This document shows positions 21,935 to 33,369 of a stretch of 64,000 nucleotides of DNA, piece after piece; the first letter of the stretch is position 1; every line of letters starts with the position of its first letter. The translations under genes and the position numbers were made by a program. The stretch is taken from contig CAXIPT010000001.1 in assembly GCA_964030475.1 (NCBI GenBank), positions 20,851,901 to 20,915,900 on the forward strand, in the 5' to 3' direction. The notes beneath the pieces are model-generated. The model saw only the letters and a program-made list of their open reading frames with translations, did no database searches and had not been told where the DNA came from. The DNA comes from Tethya wilhelma. Lineage: Eukaryota > Porifera > Demospongiae > Tethyida > Tethyidae.

Positions 21935-23278
21935 CTAGTGTAAGGCTCGTGTTTGGCGTCTCTGTACTGCTTCTTCCATTGTCATGGTATTTGCAGACAA
22001 TTTAACTATATCTGCTTTGTGTTTTTCAATGAACTTCTCTAGTTCTTCAATCTCTTCTGAATACTGTGAGTGTTTTTCCTTAATTTTTTTTCGATCCTTT
22101 TCATAATTTTGTTTTTTATTTTTAGAAATTTCTATATTCGCCTTCAATATTTCAATATCTACTTTGTGGCGCTCTCTTCTGGTTGTTTGGGCTATCAAAG
22201 TTACATATAGTCCACAGCAAAATTTTCCAGTAACTAAGGCATCAATTTCATTGTGTTTTTGATGATATTTCTTCCATTTTATACGGCACTCATCGCTAGC
22301 CCACTTGTCAACTTTATCTATTCTGTAGTTGGTGTGTATGTGGACTTGTTCCTCAAGTGTCCGCAATAATTTCCACTCTTTGTTAACGGACCAATTTTCT
22401 ATGGTTACTAGATCCATTCTATCCATTTGCTGTACTGTATCCTGCATATTGCTCAGCTCTTTCTCGTTGTCAATCAATGCCTTTTCATTTTCCTCTACCT
22501 CATCAAGTGCTCTCTCTGAGTTTCGTTTCACTTGCTTTAGTCGCTTGTTGTAACCTTTGATCTGGCCTTCAAGCTCCCTAATTTTTGCATCATCTTCAAT
22601 TTTTATTTTTGGTGGTTTAGCAACATTTTGTGATGCCAGTTCTACTGGTTTGAGGCTGCTAATGTATTGAAGCAGAGCCAGTCGTACTGTTTCATTAACT
22701 TCAACTTCTGATTCACCATATGGTACACTGTCAAGAGCAAACAGAGTTGGATTGTACCTTAATCCACCACAAGCAGCAATTTCCTGCACTGTGTTCGTTT
22801 TCACTTTTTCCACATCTATGCCCTGTTCTTCACGAATTGCCACAGATCGATCATCTCTTGCGAATTCTGTCATCACAATGGCTGTGTTTCTTTCAAACAA
22901 GGTTGGTAGAAGCTTGCTATAGTACTCAACTGTCTCTCTGTATTGTGTATCAATCTTGGTGTTGAACTTTACTACAAAGAGACAAGCTTGAATTTCTCCG
23001 ACTTCTGTCAGCTTTTGTATAACATCGATCATGTGCTCTAAATCTTTATCTGTGCTCTCGTTCAACCCTGGTGTATCAACTATTGTTAGAGTCATACTTG
23101 GTCCATCGCTGCCCGTTCGCACATCTACTTGTGTGAGCTGTACTTGTTGTGTATGAGGTTTATTGTCTTTCGCAGTTGAAAATGTTGGGGTTTTCCTATG
23201 GCTTTTGGAGGGGTCAACAAGGTAATTTCCAAGCGTACTCTTTCCATTGCCAGTTGATCCAATCAGTACTACAGCCAT
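21935..23278 (-). CDS. AIG1/GIMAP-like GTPase with coiled coils and tryptophan-rich insert
   Basis: 447 residues, one exon. G domain 1-215: P-loop GSTGNGKST 7-15, DTPGLNE 68-74, ACLFVVKFNTKID, NTAIVMTEFARDDRS. Then a coiled coil (about 229-287), an unrecognised insert (about 290-365) with conserved ENWSVNKEWKLL, W and Y residues and CGLYVTL, a second coiled coil (about 368-427), and the C-terminal box TMTMEEA (431-437). The architecture is like vertebrate GIMAP and other immunity-related GTPases (G domain plus coiled coil), but the insert is not one I know. AATAAA lies two bases past the stop on the sense strand (21933-21928), implying a very short 3' UTR. Membrane or immune function is inference only. 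Confidence 0.92.
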   Translation of the reverse strand: MAVVLIGSTGNGKSTLGNYLVDPSKSHRKTPTFSTAKDNKPHTQQVQLTQVDVRTGSDGPSMTLTIVDTPGLNESTDKDLEHMIDVIQKLTEVGEIQACLFVVKFNTKIDTQYRETVEYYSKLLPTLFERNTAIVMTEFARDDRSVAIREEQGIDVEKVKTNTVQEIAACGGLRYNPTLFALDSVPYGESEVEVNETVRLALLQYISSLKPVELASQNVAKPPKIKIEDDAKIRELEGQIKGYNKRLKQVKRNSERALDEVEENEKALIDNEKELSNMQDTVQQMDRMDLVTIENWSVNKEWKLLRTLEEQVHIHTNYRIDKVDKWASDECRIKWKKYHQKHNEIDALVTGKFCCGLYVTLIAQTTRRERHKVDIEILKANIEISKNKKQNYEKDRKKIKEKHSQYSEEIEELEKFIEKHKADIVKLSANTMTMEEAVQRRQTRALH

Positions 23279-24468
23279 GACTTACAATTACAGTAGTCTC
23301 AAGATTAGAATTCTGGTGATGATTGAATGAACCATTCCCAAACTCTTATTCTTCTATTCATTTCATACACAAACTAAGCTAGTGGTGTGATTCTGTGAAA
23401 CACAAGATTTGCATGTGCTCATGCTGTCATAATTACTGCATGCATGGTACTAGTAGAAAACTATTGTAATGCATGCAGTGTGCCATTATCAAAATTCAGA
23501 TAATTGTGGAATGATGATGAGTCTTGTGTTTTGTTTGTAACTAGTGAATTTCATTAGTATGCATCCACATGTGATCTCTGTACATACTCGTAAAGTAGAT
23601 GGTAGAAATACCTGAAGGGCAAAAAATGGCCATCCTTATCTCAGAAATAGGATGATGTTTAGTTGCCACACTCACTGATACTTGTACACATAGTACTAAA
23701 TTATTTCAGTAGATTGCCATATACTACTCAGGCTCTTGATCACCATGACTTTTAACACTAGTCACTGACTCCTGTATGCATGCAGCAATAATGTAATGTT
23801 TTGTTCGACTGAGACTTAATTATTATAGAAGTTCTGTATGCAACAGTATTCCAAGCATTCAGGATCATATTTTGATTTATGCTGCACTTCATAGTGTTGC
23901 ACATTCTTACCCATGTATAGCATATGCATGTGATTGACTGCTATCTAGCTAGTTAAGTGTGTGAAGGCTTGTGCACCTTATGTCTTGTATTAGTCCAATC
24001 ATATGACTTTGTATTCTAGATTTCATGAAAGGCCATTGTCTGAGTGTGAAGAAATTCTTTTCAGATTTTGTGATAGTTGCATTGAATCTTGTGAACATGT
24101 GGAGACAGGGGTGGAGTATCAGATCACACCACACAGCTCAGGAGTATTTATAAACTTGTGAATGTCTTATTTTGAGTTACACACCCCATTTTTCTCAGCA
24201 TGTGTGCATGTCCTTCCAATCACATGCATGCACCCACCCAGATAGAATTACACGACAAGTCCATTATTTCATTTATCAGATTATTTTTTATGGTTTATAG
24301 TTGTTGAATCTTGTTATTATGGCGACAAAGGTAGAGGGTGTAAGATCAGACCACACAGCACAGATTCTGAAGTATTCATAAAGCATGATTGTATTTTAGA
24401 GCTAGATACACACCCATTTTTTCTCACCATGCCTGCATGTGTGGCCTATTTTGTGATGATATACATTT
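23279..24468. other. Spacer between GTPase gene and fragment
   Basis: No gene is seen. Text upstream of the 21935-23278 gene (about 23380-23580) is repeated upstream of the fragment at 24469-24612 (about 24710-24900), so the fragment is a duplicated and truncated neighbour of that gene. Confidence 0.5.
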
Positions 24469-24612
24469 GAGCTGTACTTGTTGTGTGGGGGGTTTGTTGT
24501 CTTTAGCAGTTGAAAAGGTAGGTGTTTTTCTGTGTTCTTTGGTAGGATTAACTAGGTAGTTTCCAAGTGTACTTTTCCCATTGCCTCTGGATCTAATCAA
24601 TACTACATTATG
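24469..24612 (-). pseudogene. N-terminal GTPase fragment
   Basis: About 46 codons match the start of the 21935-23278 gene (VVLIRSRGNGKSTLGNYL, then EHRKTPTFSTAKDNK). The initiator region is lost, and the P-loop G-S-T is changed to R-S-R. Nothing of the later domains follows. Confidence 0.82.
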
Positions 24613-24980
24613 TTTTACTTTGTGCAGTAGTTTCGTTGAAAGGTTAGAATTCTTGTTTTTCAACTATTAATTGTCTATCCATTTCTGCCTATTTTATAGG
24701 CAAAACTAAACTTGTGGTGTGATTCTGTGCACACAAGATTTGCATGTGCTCATGCTGTCATGATTACTGGTCCTAGTAGAGAACTATTGTAATGTGTGCA
24801 GTGTGTGCTATCAAAATTCAGATAAACATGGAATGATGATGAGTTTTGAGTTCTGTTTGCAACCTGTGAATTTCATTATTATACATCCATACATGTGATC
24901 TTTATGTATTGTGTATGCAGTATATTATGCTTTTCCCTCATGTGCTTGTACATAGAATTTAAGTGTTAGAGATTTCAACA

Positions 24981-25592
24981 TACCGTAGATCTGGAAATTT
25001 TCGTCAACGTCACGATCATTACCGATAAAAATGAAGGCACCAAGGTGCATAACCCTTGCTGCGGGGTACATACTGAATCTTATAAGTATTTTGATGGTAT
25101 TTGATATATTATAGCAATTTATTGTGTAGTCTAGTATTATATTGTTATTTCTGTATAATGCAGTTGGATGAGTGTGTATCAATGAGCAGGTCTGCAGCTA
25201 TGCTATGGGGCTCGCTCAGGCTCGCCCCTCATGCTTGCCCCAAAATTTTAACAGGATGAATGGGTGTGGCCTCGAAGCTCAGCTCAGATAGGCTGAAAAG
25301 CCTCAGATTTCAGAAACTATACGCTTTTGTTGCTTTGTAAAAGGACCTCAGGCCATTTCATATCAGTAGCTAAGCTTCTACTGTCTATGCTATGAAGCTC
25401 GCTCAGGCTCGTCCCCCAAAATTATGGGTGTGGCCTCAAAGCTTAGCGCTCAAAGAGGCTGAAAAGCTTCATATCTCAGGAACTACAGGCTTTTGTGGAA
25501 TTCTTTGTGTAATTTTTTTAGATAATCTCGATTATTTTACCTTGGTATGCCGCTTTTGAAGACTGGAGCTGCCGTTCTTGAGATATAGTTGG

Positions 25593-25636
<44 letters not shown>

Positions 25637-25808
25637 ACACGACTACCATAACCCCTGCTGCGCATGCGTGCCAAGGGTTAATTAAACATGGCAAAAATTT
25701 GATTTGTATGGCAACCTTTACCGAACCATCTGCAACGATGAAAAATAAACTGTGTGAAAAATTAATAATCGAAATATTTTACCAACGAAAATTTCCCGAT
25801 CTATGGTA
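24981..25808. mobile_element. TIR element of about 830 bp, TACCRTAGATC termini
   Basis: The left end TACCGTAGATCTGGAAATTT is matched in inverted form by the right end, AAATTTCCCGATCTATGGTA. Inside are two imperfect copies of a GCTCGCTCAGGCTCGYCCC phrase (near 25207 and 25394) and a (CA)n tract at 25594-25632. No transposase frame is seen, so it is non-autonomous. Confidence 0.65.
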
Positions 25809-26686
25809 CAAACACTTGTTTCTTTCTACTTTTCAACATATCAATGATTATTTGCATACCAATAATGGTGCATATCATATAAACTGTAGTGTAGGTGTGT
25901 TAAACACCCATATCTGTCTTGGGTTTGTCATTGGCATTTTTGTAGTCCTCCAGGCAAAATTCAACTACTCATACATCTACATGCAAAAAAATCTGTGCAT
26001 ATTCATAGAGTAAATGGTAGAAACACCTGAAGGGCACTAAATGGCTTTTTCTCAGGAAAAGAAATAGTTTCCTGTAATATATTGTGCACTGCATGTTTGT
26101 TTAATTTATGTTGTTTAGATAGTGCTATTTGGTGTTTATTGGCCACACACACACACACATAACAATGCACAAATTGAAAAATTAATATACATGTTTTTTT
26201 GTCATGGCCAACATTAACCTTGATTAACATTAGTATGTGTGAATCCAAATTTAGAGAGATAACATTTTCACACTTAGGAAACTGAGTGTTATACTTATCA
26301 ACTGTCCTTCACCATCCAAAATACTTGAGTTGTGGATCATTAGCAGTGTTTACTCCAATAATTGCCCTTATTGTATCATGTATTAGTCCAATCGCATGGA
26401 GGTACCACCTGAATGTTTTTTCTTACTTAGGTCACTAAACCCAGCTTATCAGTGTATATCACTAGCCTTTGTTTATGCTCACCCAACAATATGTTCTCTG
26501 TATTAGTAGTACTGATTATAAAGAATACAGTAGTTATGTACAAATCTGATTCAGTGTCAGTGCTTGTGCAGAGTTATAGATACATAATGACACCAATTGT
26601 GTCAGTTTGTAATATTATATGTATGCTTATAATTATGTGCATGTAACTTTTGATGCATAAACGTTCACACATGCCTTTTTATATAG
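25809..26686. other. POLR1A intron DNA upstream of exon 7, copy A
   Basis: No gene is seen; it holds a short (CA)n run near 26143-26160. It does not resemble the sequence upstream of the second exon 7 at 52553. Confidence 0.5.
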
Positions 26687-28878
26687 GTTTTCCGCCATTT
26701 AAATGATGGAGATATTTTGTTGCTTAATCGTCAACCAACACTTCACAAGCCAAGTATTATGGCTCATAAGGTAAACATCTGCTAAAATAATTAAGCTAAT
26801 TTGTTATTTTCACCAAGCTCCATACAGATGACGTATTGGTCAAATTACTGACTTAGCACAGATCTGTTTAGCCAATTTATTCTCTTCCATGTACTGTGTA
26901 GGCTCGTGTTCTCTCTGGTGAGAAGACCCTTCGTCTCCACTATGCCAACTGTAAGAGCTACAATGCTGACTTTGATGGAGATGAGATGAACGCTCACTTC
27001 CCTCAGAATGAACTAGCCAGAGCTGAGGCTTACAACATTGGTAAGAAGAGAGTCACCACATAATCTAGTTCTTTAGTTCTCCCATTCCAAGTAGGACTGG
27101 GCTGCAGTATGTAAGTGCATGACAAATGCAGTTTGGGTGTGTTGATATTTTTTGAGTTGCACTGCATTCGACAAATATCAATATTCATCACCTGTACCAA
27201 CCACGTACTACTGCACCAAGCTGTTGCTTAGCAACAAAAGACAAGCAAACACTGGTTATATGGGAGAGGACCTAATACCGTATAGCTCCATATTTTCGTG
27301 GTTCAAAAAGTTCGTGAAAAGTCTGTCTTTGCCGTTTTGAGCTAATTTTCGTGAATCACGATCTCTGAAATTATATTGCCGATATACGGTTCTCTAAATT
27401 TACGTGGAGAAAATTTTCGTGATAGTCGGTCAAATCACGAAATTCATGAAAATATTGTACCACGAAAATTTGGAACTATACGGTATAGGAAAGATGACCT
27501 TATAATGTGGAATGTGCTTGTGGTCGATTGTTCACTTGATAGATTTTGCTATAGCAACTACAGGTTTTGGAAGAGGCATGATTGTTTCATGGGATATGAG
27601 AATAAGGGGCACACCTACCTAGTTTGAATGGTTTTATTCATGCCGTAATATCTATGTGTGTGGGCTTGTCGAGCATATCGACTAAATCCATCAATAGACT
27701 GTTAGCTGTTAATCTTTTCTCCTCCTCATTCCCCCCCCCTTCTTGTTTTACAATCTTTTTGTTAATGCCTCTATGGGTAATAGTTTATAGGTGATACTGA
27801 GCAATAATAGTTATGGTGTTTTTTTTTCTTTGTTCTCCCAGTGTCCACCCACCACCAGTACCTGGTCCCTAAGGATGGCACTCCCCTCTCTGGTCTCATC
27901 CAGGACCACGTGGTGTCAGGGGTCCTCATGACCATCAGGGGAAGGATGTTCACAAGGTATACCAGACCATAGCTACCTAACCATCACTATGTAGCTTTGT
28001 GCATAAGCCATCTCATCTCTTTTGAGTGTCGCTTTATTTTTGATTATTATTATGTACTACAACTTTTCTCAAATTGTTTGTTTACATGTATGACCTGTAT
28101 GTTTTTAGTGAGCCTGTTAGTTTAGGCTATTATCAATTTTTATCAACTCAAGTTATTTTGTTCAGTACATCTTCACCTGTACCATTCATTCTTCTATCTT
28201 TCTCCAGGTCTGACTACATGCAGTTGGTGTTCAGTGCCCTGCCTCGGTTCAAAGGTCACTTCAAGACCCTCCCTCCTTGTCTCTTGAAGCCAACCAGGCT
28301 GTGGTCAGGGAAGCAGGTGGTGTCCACTCTCCTCCTCAACATCATCCCTGAGGACCAGGACAGACTGAACCTCCTCTCTAAGGCAAAGATAGCCAACAAG
28401 GTGAGCTGGGATGGGTGTGAGAGTTGGTGTGTTTACTTCACAAATATGGACTGATGAGTATTATCAATAATAATAATAATGTGATTCACAAATAATCTTA
28501 AATAAATAAATAAATAAATAACCTCTTCTCAAAGGCTAAGATAGTCAAGAAGGTGTAGTATGCATACATACCGATTTTTGCAAGTATTCATTTGCAAGAT
28601 TTGACCACAAAATTAATTTTTTTTTAAAGATAGCCATGCACCCATCGATAGGACTAAGCATTGTGAGGTATGGTGTATGTTGTGTTTGCTAGTAATCCCT
28701 CAGACTGTACACACACAATTATTCAAAATTGCTCTTGTGAAAATGACCTTCATGCTCTCTGTTTCATGATCACTAGGAATGGGGTCGAAGTGCACTGAAG
28801 GGAGGAGAGACCAAGGGGAGGAAGAAAAAGAAAAAAAAAAGAGCAAAGTATTCCGATGACATCATGACTGAATCAGAA
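26687..28878 (+). CDS. POLR1A: RNA polymerase I largest subunit, exons 7-11, copy A
   Basis: Exons 26687-26770, 26902-27040, 27842-27956, 28208-28400 and 28777-28878 are all GT-AG, with phases that join exon 6 (phase 0) to exon 12 (phase 0). They encode [20 protein letters not shown], the Mg-binding catalytic motif [46 protein letters not shown] and a lysine-rich linker ending DDIMTESE. There are no stops. Against copy B (52553-54985), exons 7-9 differ only by silent changes. Exon 10 has one replacement (Thr here, Ala there), and exon 11 has Lys where copy B has Ser-Ser-Asn. A single N follows 12 bases after exon 11, and no exon 12 is found on this contig. Confidence 0.9.
27276..27485. mobile_element. 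MITE in intron 8 of copy A
   Basis: 210 bp beginning TACCGTATAGCTCCATATTT and ending in the inverted match AAATTTGGAACTATACGGTA. It sits in GGACCTAATA text that is uninterrupted in copy B (near 53500), so this insertion came after the exon duplication. Confidence 0.8.
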
Positions 28879-28890
28879 GTATGTTGTTTT

Positions 28891-28891
28891 N
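28891..28891. other. Assembly gap (single N)
   Basis: One N lies 12 bases past exon 11 of POLR1A copy A, where similarity to copy B ends. Confidence 0.9.
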
Positions 28892-29737
28892 AAAATGAAG
28901 TAGTCATGTGCCGAAATTCAGAGACTTGCCTTGTTTCATTGCTTTTTACCGCACTGCCCATTCCTACACTTCTCATTTTTATAAAATTTTTATCATACGT
29001 ACGGTAGTACGTATAGTAGGAATGGGCCGAATGTCCCATAGGCACAATACAAAATGTTTATGATCATAAAAATCTAACAAAACAAAATTGAGTCTTCAAA
29101 TTTGCTCACAGTCTCTAACTGACAGATTACCAATTGTATGCAAGGCCTAAAACTCACAGAACCTTTCCTCAGCACTCGTAGAGAGAGCTAGTGGGAAGCC
29201 ACAATAGTGTCATTTTTGTTCATCTAACTTACTTACGTACGTACGTACGTACTTCCTAACTGACTTACTTGAAAAGCTTTTCCAGAGAACCAGAAAGTGT
29301 TGAGCCAACTTTGACAGCACAAAGTAACTCCTTTTCATAGGTACTACATTCCTTGATACTCGTTTTCATCACAAATAAGCCTAAACAAAAACTAGAAAGC
29401 TTTGAAACTTAGAGTATAAATTCATGTACTTCAATGTAGCCATCTCTTGTAGGTAGAGTTCAAAGGTCACTCACGTGGCATTAAACGCGCATGCGCACAA
29501 GCTGCTCTAGAGCAGCCAATGTAGCTGCTTCTCGCTTTTTATAGGGACTAACCAGTCTCTGATAGCCTCTTCACTGTAGTGTTGAAAAAAGTGAATGAAC
29601 AAGTAGTAAAAATTTCCAAAAAATAAGCAGTGTAGGAATGGGCAGTGCATTAAAAGTATTGGAACAAGGAATGGTCCCAATTTCGGCACATGACTACTTC
29701 ATTTTTGTGCCCAAGTCTTGGCTGGTATTAATCTAAT
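28892..29737. mobile_element. Inverted-repeat element forming a whole small contig
   Basis: The stretch between two Ns starts AAAATGAAGTAGTCATGTGC and carries near its right side the inverted partner GCACATGACTACTTCATTTT; the arms are about 150 bp. Interior sequence near 29231 has (ACGT)n. Related ends occur at 50140-50330 and 50470-50570. A repeat contig between gaps is a weak scaffold link. Confidence 0.65.
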
Positions 29738-29738
29738 N
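29738..29738. other. Assembly gap (single N)
   Basis: One N separates the inverted-repeat contig from the contig that carries the other GTPase genes. Confidence 0.9.
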
Positions 29739-30060
29739 TCACAAAATGGACAAAGCATTCCCTGTTATAGAATGCAACAATCAATTTTGTGTGTGAAGCA
29801 CGTCAAGGAATAGTAACATATATGTGTCCGGTGTGTAGACTATGTTCAAGCTGTAATTGATATGTCCACATTAATAATGGTACACAAGCCACCATGAGGA
29901 GCTCAAGAAATGTTCCTGCTCTTCTAACTCACGATGATAGAGATGGTTGAGATAGGCTACCTGGAGCTTTATTGTAGTCCTCAATGCAAGTAGATGAGTT
30001 GGTAAAGAGTGTCAATTTAATAAATCACATACCAAGTTGGTATTAATATTGTGTACACTC
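29739..30060. pseudogene. Collagen gene fragment, rearranged copy II
   Basis: Counterpart of 19801-20130. The outer parts are in the same orientation; the central part of about 165 bp (about 29766-29930) is inverted relative to it. The shared tail includes AATCACATACCAAGTTGG. Confidence 0.6.
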
Positions 30061-30420
30061 ATCAGTCCCACTTAAAAGCATCAAGGATTCAGGCGCCTTG
30101 AAAAATAGAAAAATGTTATGTATATCCACCAGCACTTGCAATACAGCACCAGTATATAAATTATGCAAATTTTGTTGAAAAAAAAATTAAATCTGCTAAA
30201 CTATTATATTACCAATAATATCATATAATGACAGTGGTTAAATAAAATAATGTGAGGCAAAAAGCACAGGTACGATAGTTCGCACCATCGTGACAGTACA
30301 TAATATTATATCATTGTAATAACTGCATGTATAATTATTTCTAGCTTTTAGTTTGCAAAATTGTATACTGAGTCACTTGAACATTTATAGGTTACAATAG
30401 ATATAGATTTATTGTTATTT

Positions 30421-31752
30421 TCACTTTTTTGACAGCCTTGCAAGTGCTTCCTCTATTGTCATTATGTTATCAGACAGTTTAAGTATTTTCTCTCGCCTGT
30501 CACTAATGAAATCCTCTAGATCTTCAATGCTGGATTTATGTTCAGCATGTTTACTTCTACGATCTTTTTGTTCCTTTTCAAAATCACTTTTTTGTACTCT
30601 TTTTTCTTGAATTTCTTTCCATAAGATTTCTATATCATCTTTGAATCTTTCTTTCCTGGTTGATTGAATTTCAAGTGATGCAGACCATAAGCCTGTGCAT
30701 TTTGTAGTTACTTGTACTCTACCCTTGACTTCTGTATCAGTTTTGCTGTAATCTTTCCATTGAATGATCTCAGTGTCGGTTTCGGGCCACTTTCTTACAT
30801 TCGCAATTTTCCATTTCAGCTGTATATGAAAATTTTTGCTCGAAGACATTGGGCGGAATCTCTTCTTGCTGACTGCCCAAGTTTGAACAGTAATGAGGTC
30901 ACTAGTATTCTTTTCTTTTAGCTCCACTTCTTTTGCTCGTAACTCCTTTTCTATTTCAGTCCTCTTTAATTCTCTTTTCTCAACTTCATCCAGTATCGCC
31001 CAAGCATTTTTTTTCTTTTCCTTTAGTCGTTCAGTGTAGCCATTGATCTCACCTTGAAGGTATTCAATTTGTTTATCATCTTTATCCCTTATTTGGGGTG
31101 GCTTTACAACACTTTTGCTTGCCAATGGAGCTGGTTTCTGTTCAGATATGAAATTGAGTATGTTCTGGCGTTTCTGCATACTTTGCTCTATTTCTGAATC
31201 ACCATATGGCAGGCAGTCAATCATAAATATTTGGGGTTCATACAGTAAGCCTCCACTTGATTTGATCTCTTGAGCTGTATTCTCCCTTATTTGTTCCTCA
31301 TCAATCTTTTGCTGTTCACGAACTGCCATAGATCTATCATCTGTATGGAAATCTGTCATCACAATGGCAGTGTTCCTTTCGAACAAGGTGGGTAGAAGCC
31401 TGCTGTAGTAGGCTACAGTAGCTTTGTATTGAGCATCAATTTTGCTGCTGAATTTGACAACAAACAAGCAAGCTTGGATGTTTCCAACATTTTGTAAGCA
31501 GCGCATTACATCTGTCATGTGCTTCAAATCTTCTTCAGGACCTTCATTCAAACCTGGTGTGTCAATTATTGTTAGAAAATTGTCCTCTTCCAATAATTGT
31601 GTTTTCTTGGCTAGTACGTGTCTTGTATGTGGTTTATTGTCTGTAGCCATTGAGAAAGTTGGACTAGTTTTCCTGTGTTCAGAAGGATCTATGAGGAAGT
31701 TTCCAAGTGTACTCTTGCCATTTCCAGTGGAACCAATTAGTACTACAGCCAT
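30421..31752 (-). CDS. AIG1/GIMAP-like GTPase, full-length form
   Basis: 443 residues, one exon, starting MAVVLIGSTGNGKSTLGNFL. P-loop 7-15, DTPGLNE 64-70, ACLFVVKFSSKID, NTAIVMTDFHTDDRS. A coiled coil, the unrecognised insert (VQTWAVSKKRFRPM, then CTGLWSASLEIQSTRKERFK), a second coiled coil rich in Glu and Lys, and the C-terminal box TMTIEEALARL follow, ending SKK. It is one of three intact full-length family members here (with 21935-23278 and 35042-36370). AATAAA at 30413-30408 lies just past the stop. Confidence 0.92.
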   Translation of the reverse strand: MAVVLIGSTGNGKSTLGNFLIDPSEHRKTSPTFSMATDNKPHTRHVLAKKTQLLEEDNFLTIIDTPGLNEGPEEDLKHMTDVMRCLQNVGNIQACLFVVKFSSKIDAQYKATVAYYSRLLPTLFERNTAIVMTDFHTDDRSMAVREQQKIDEEQIRENTAQEIKSSGGLLYEPQIFMIDCLPYGDSEIEQSMQKRQNILNFISEQKPAPLASKSVVKPPQIRDKDDKQIEYLQGEINGYTERLKEKKKNAWAILDEVEKRELKRTEIEKELRAKEVELKEKNTSDLITVQTWAVSKKRFRPMSSSKNFHIQLKWKIANVRKWPETDTEIIQWKDYSKTDTEVKGRVQVTTKCTGLWSASLEIQSTRKERFKDDIEILWKEIQEKRVQKSDFEKEQKDRRSKHAEHKSSIEDLEDFISDRREKILKLSDNIMTIEEALARLSKK

Positions 31753-32178
31753 TGTGCAGTAACAATAATTGTATTTCTCAAAAGTTTAAGCAGATTTCGC
31801 TTTGACTAAAATGCTGATTGTGATATATAAACAAATTTCATAGTCTTTTATAGTGATGTATGCATGTGATGCACACTCATTAAACATTATTCATTTGTTT
31901 AGATTAGTAAAATATGAGGTTGTGGGGCTGCTCAATGCAAGGTTGCAGTATTTGCTTCTGCCTCAAAAATTTCGTCTAGCTATATATTTTATCATAATAA
32001 CAATTTAATAAAATCAACTAATAAAATACCCCCCAGTGCATGTGGTTGTTAACTTTTTTACTATTTTGGCTTTTGAGGTTTGAATGTACGTACTTTTATT
32101 AACAATTATACTACCTCCAGATGAAACACCCATTGGCATACTCTAAATGCATGCATGTGTGCGTAATAATTATTAATT
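31753..32178. other. Spacer upstream of the 30421 GTPase gene
   Basis: AT-rich; no gene or clear repeat was seen. Confidence 0.4.
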
Positions 32179-32822
32179 GGGGCGAGCCTGAGCGAGCCCC
32201 ATTGGAACGGTGAAACATTGAGGCAACTGTAACGGCGTTGACCAAACTGGAAATAGCATGCTCAAATTATGCGAAAAGTTAAAAGAAAAATTAAACATCC
32301 TGGCCTCAGATTTATTTACGGTATTTCTATTTACACGCGCGCACGCAAAATCGAACAACATTGAAAGAGCTAGCGTGCACAGATCGACTCTGAAAAGTCC
32401 TACAAACATATGCTTCAAGTTAGTTGTTGCTTTAGTCTAACAGTACTGGCAGTCTACCACTCACAGTCAGCTCAGCCTGACAGTACTTCCACTCATGTCG
32501 TCAGCTAAGCATGACAGTACTGCCACTCACAGTCAACTCAGCCAGGCTGACAGTACTGCCACTCCGGGCCGTCAGTCTCACAGCCTGACAGTATAATGCT
32601 ACTCACAGTCAGCTAAGCCTAGCTTGTTTCTTCACTCCTTCCCAGGCAAATGGGCAGCCAGCCTGCATGCTTGTGGTCTTGAGTTGTACTTTATAGGACA
32701 TAATTTATAGGCTAGAATCATTTCAATTTTGCCCATAACAAGAGTAGATATAATCATGCTCTTATTTTATACTTTGTACTAGCATAGTCCTGTGAATGAA
32801 GATCCTTCGCTCAGGCTCGCCC
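32179..32822. mobile_element. Element with GGGCGAGCCTGAGCG termini, copy 1
   Basis: About 644 bp, beginning GGGGCGAGCCTGAGCGAGCC and ending in the inverted phrase CGCTCAGGCTCGCCC. The interior has several repeats of about 50 bp built on CTGACAGTACTGCCACTC. It has no coding capacity. A second element with the same ends is at 37896-38559. Confidence 0.65.
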
Positions 32823-33369
32823 AACGATGTTTTCCATCTGACTAGTATGCATGCATGTTATTGGAATAATATGCATGTATGTTATTGGAAATCGTTGTAG
32901 GAGGTCAACTGACATTTGTGCAGTCATATACTTAATTGGCTATATATATAGCTGAAAATTCTATGCTCTTGGAAAGTCTTTGAACTATTAATAATTGTGC
33001 TTGTATATGACACTAATGCCTCTTTGCAGTGTATGTCATGGCCAACTGCTATAATTATATGTATATTGCTGTATAGCAGCATGCATTCATGGGTAAATAT
33101 GGCAAATTGGCAAATTATTTTGCAAATGCAAAATTCTCAAACAGTTTCCTACATGCACACACACACACACATAATATTATAAACAATATGCAGCATGCAT
33201 TATATTTAAATTAAATCGCCAAATTTAAAATCACCATGCAAAATGCAAATTCGCCAAATTCGCCAAATTTTAAGCCCGCCATGCAAATTTATACCCACTG
33301 TACAATAATTGTCCTTGCTATTTTCCATTGAGATTCATAGAATAGCTTTGCTGGTATGATGCTGTCATT
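32823..33369. other. Repeat-derived spacer
   Basis: It contains AT-rich text with alternating AAATTTGGC and GCCAAATTT phrases (about 33090-33300) like the interiors of the MITEs at 10321 and 62350, and a short (CA)n. No gene is seen. Confidence 0.45.

Noticed and set aside
26687..28878. Copy A of exons 7-11 as a plain pseudogene
   Set aside because: No stops or frameshifts, all splice sites are intact, and differences from copy B are almost all silent.
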